A stretch of 7,174 nucleotides of DNA from Sphingomonadales bacterium (GTDB lineage Bacteria > Bacteroidota > Bacteroidia > UBA7662): assembly GCA_016872125.1 (NCBI GenBank), contig VHBD01000073.1, positions 1-7,174 on the forward strand, in the 5' to 3' direction. The notes beneath the pieces were generated by a model. It was not told the origin of the DNA, made no database searches, and saw only the letters and a list, made by a program, of their open reading frames with translations. Positions 7,011 to 7,174 of this stretch are shown here, piece after piece. The position numbers and the translations under genes are program-made. How positions within the stretch are numbered: position 1 is the first letter of the stretch; the number at the start of each line of letters is the position of its first letter.

Positions 7011-7065
7011 CGCGTCAAGTGACGTTAATAAAAATTGATCGTCGTCATTTTCAATTTAAAAAATT
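7011..7065 (+). promoter_or_regulatory. A/T-rich gap before the last gene, with a small inverted repeat
   Basis: This is the largest spacing between same-strand genes in the window (55 bases) and is clearly A/T rich towards the following start. It contains CGTCA (7013-7017) and TGACG (7020-7024), an inverted repeat with a two-base centre, just after the lipoprotein stop. No U-tract follows that would make a classical intrinsic terminator, and I find no TAnnTTTG element. It may be a weak terminator, an operator, or just spacer. Confidence 0.25.
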
Positions 7066-7174
7066 ATGGATAAGTTCAAAAGCAACAGACTTACCTCGTT
7101 CAAGGGGTTGTGCATCATCGCCCTTCTTGGGGCCTTAGCCTTTAATTCAACCCGGGCAGAACCAGCGGATACGG
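7066..7174 (+). CDS. Exported protein of unknown function, N-terminus only
   Basis: Thirty-six codons are visible before the right edge. They form a standard Sec signal peptide: basic start MDKFKSNRLTSFKG, hydrophobic core LCIIALLGALAF (15-26), and a probable cut after STRA (residue 31), leaving EPADT as the visible mature start. The single cysteine (residue 16) is at the start of the hydrophobic core, so this is not a lipoprotein signal. The start ATG follows an A-rich stretch, as is common for highly translated Bacteroidota genes. Too little is present to name a family. Direction and position suggest it belongs with the barrel/lipoprotein cluster, perhaps with its own promoter. Confidence 0.6.
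   Translation, partial: MDKFKSNRLTSFKGLCIIALLGALAFNSTRAEPADT

Overview
The window looks like chromosomal DNA from a member of the Bacteroidota with a fairly high GC content for that phylum. The evidence is a PorV/PorQ-type outer-membrane barrel, a GpsA with the GGGSWATA and GPCHAEEV motifs I associate with this phylum, mostly non-Shine-Dalgarno starts, and a TAnnTTTG-type -7 element upstream of the first gene. I cannot name the genus. I see no mobile element, tRNA, rRNA or CRISPR array, and nothing that looks recently acquired.

Layout. Bases 1-556 on the minus strand hold the N-terminal 185 codons of UDP-glucose 6-dehydrogenase (ugd), cut by the left edge. A 163-base divergent region (557-719) follows; it holds a likely ugd promoter and one doubtful 44-codon ORF. 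From 720 to 7010 five plus-strand genes are separated by only 13, 18, 10 and 10 bases and are probably one operon: a TolC-family outer-membrane efflux protein, a MacA/HlyD-type periplasmic adaptor, glycerol-3-phosphate dehydrogenase (gpsA), a PorV/PorQ-family outer-membrane barrel, and a lipoprotein with NHL/beta-propeller repeats. After a 55-base gap a further secreted protein starts at 7066 and runs off the right edge.

How they fit together. Nearly everything points at the cell envelope. Ugd makes UDP-glucuronate for surface polysaccharide, GpsA makes the glycerol phosphate backbone of phospholipids, and the TolC/adaptor pair would form the outer and periplasmic parts of a tripartite exporter. 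The barrel and the lipoprotein probably sit in the outer membrane. The inner-membrane pump that should go with the TolC/adaptor pair is absent; its expected place is taken by gpsA. No clearly novel system is visible. The points most worth a second look are the pump-less efflux pair in an operon with gpsA, and the PorV-like barrel / propeller lipoprotein / exported protein cluster at the right end.
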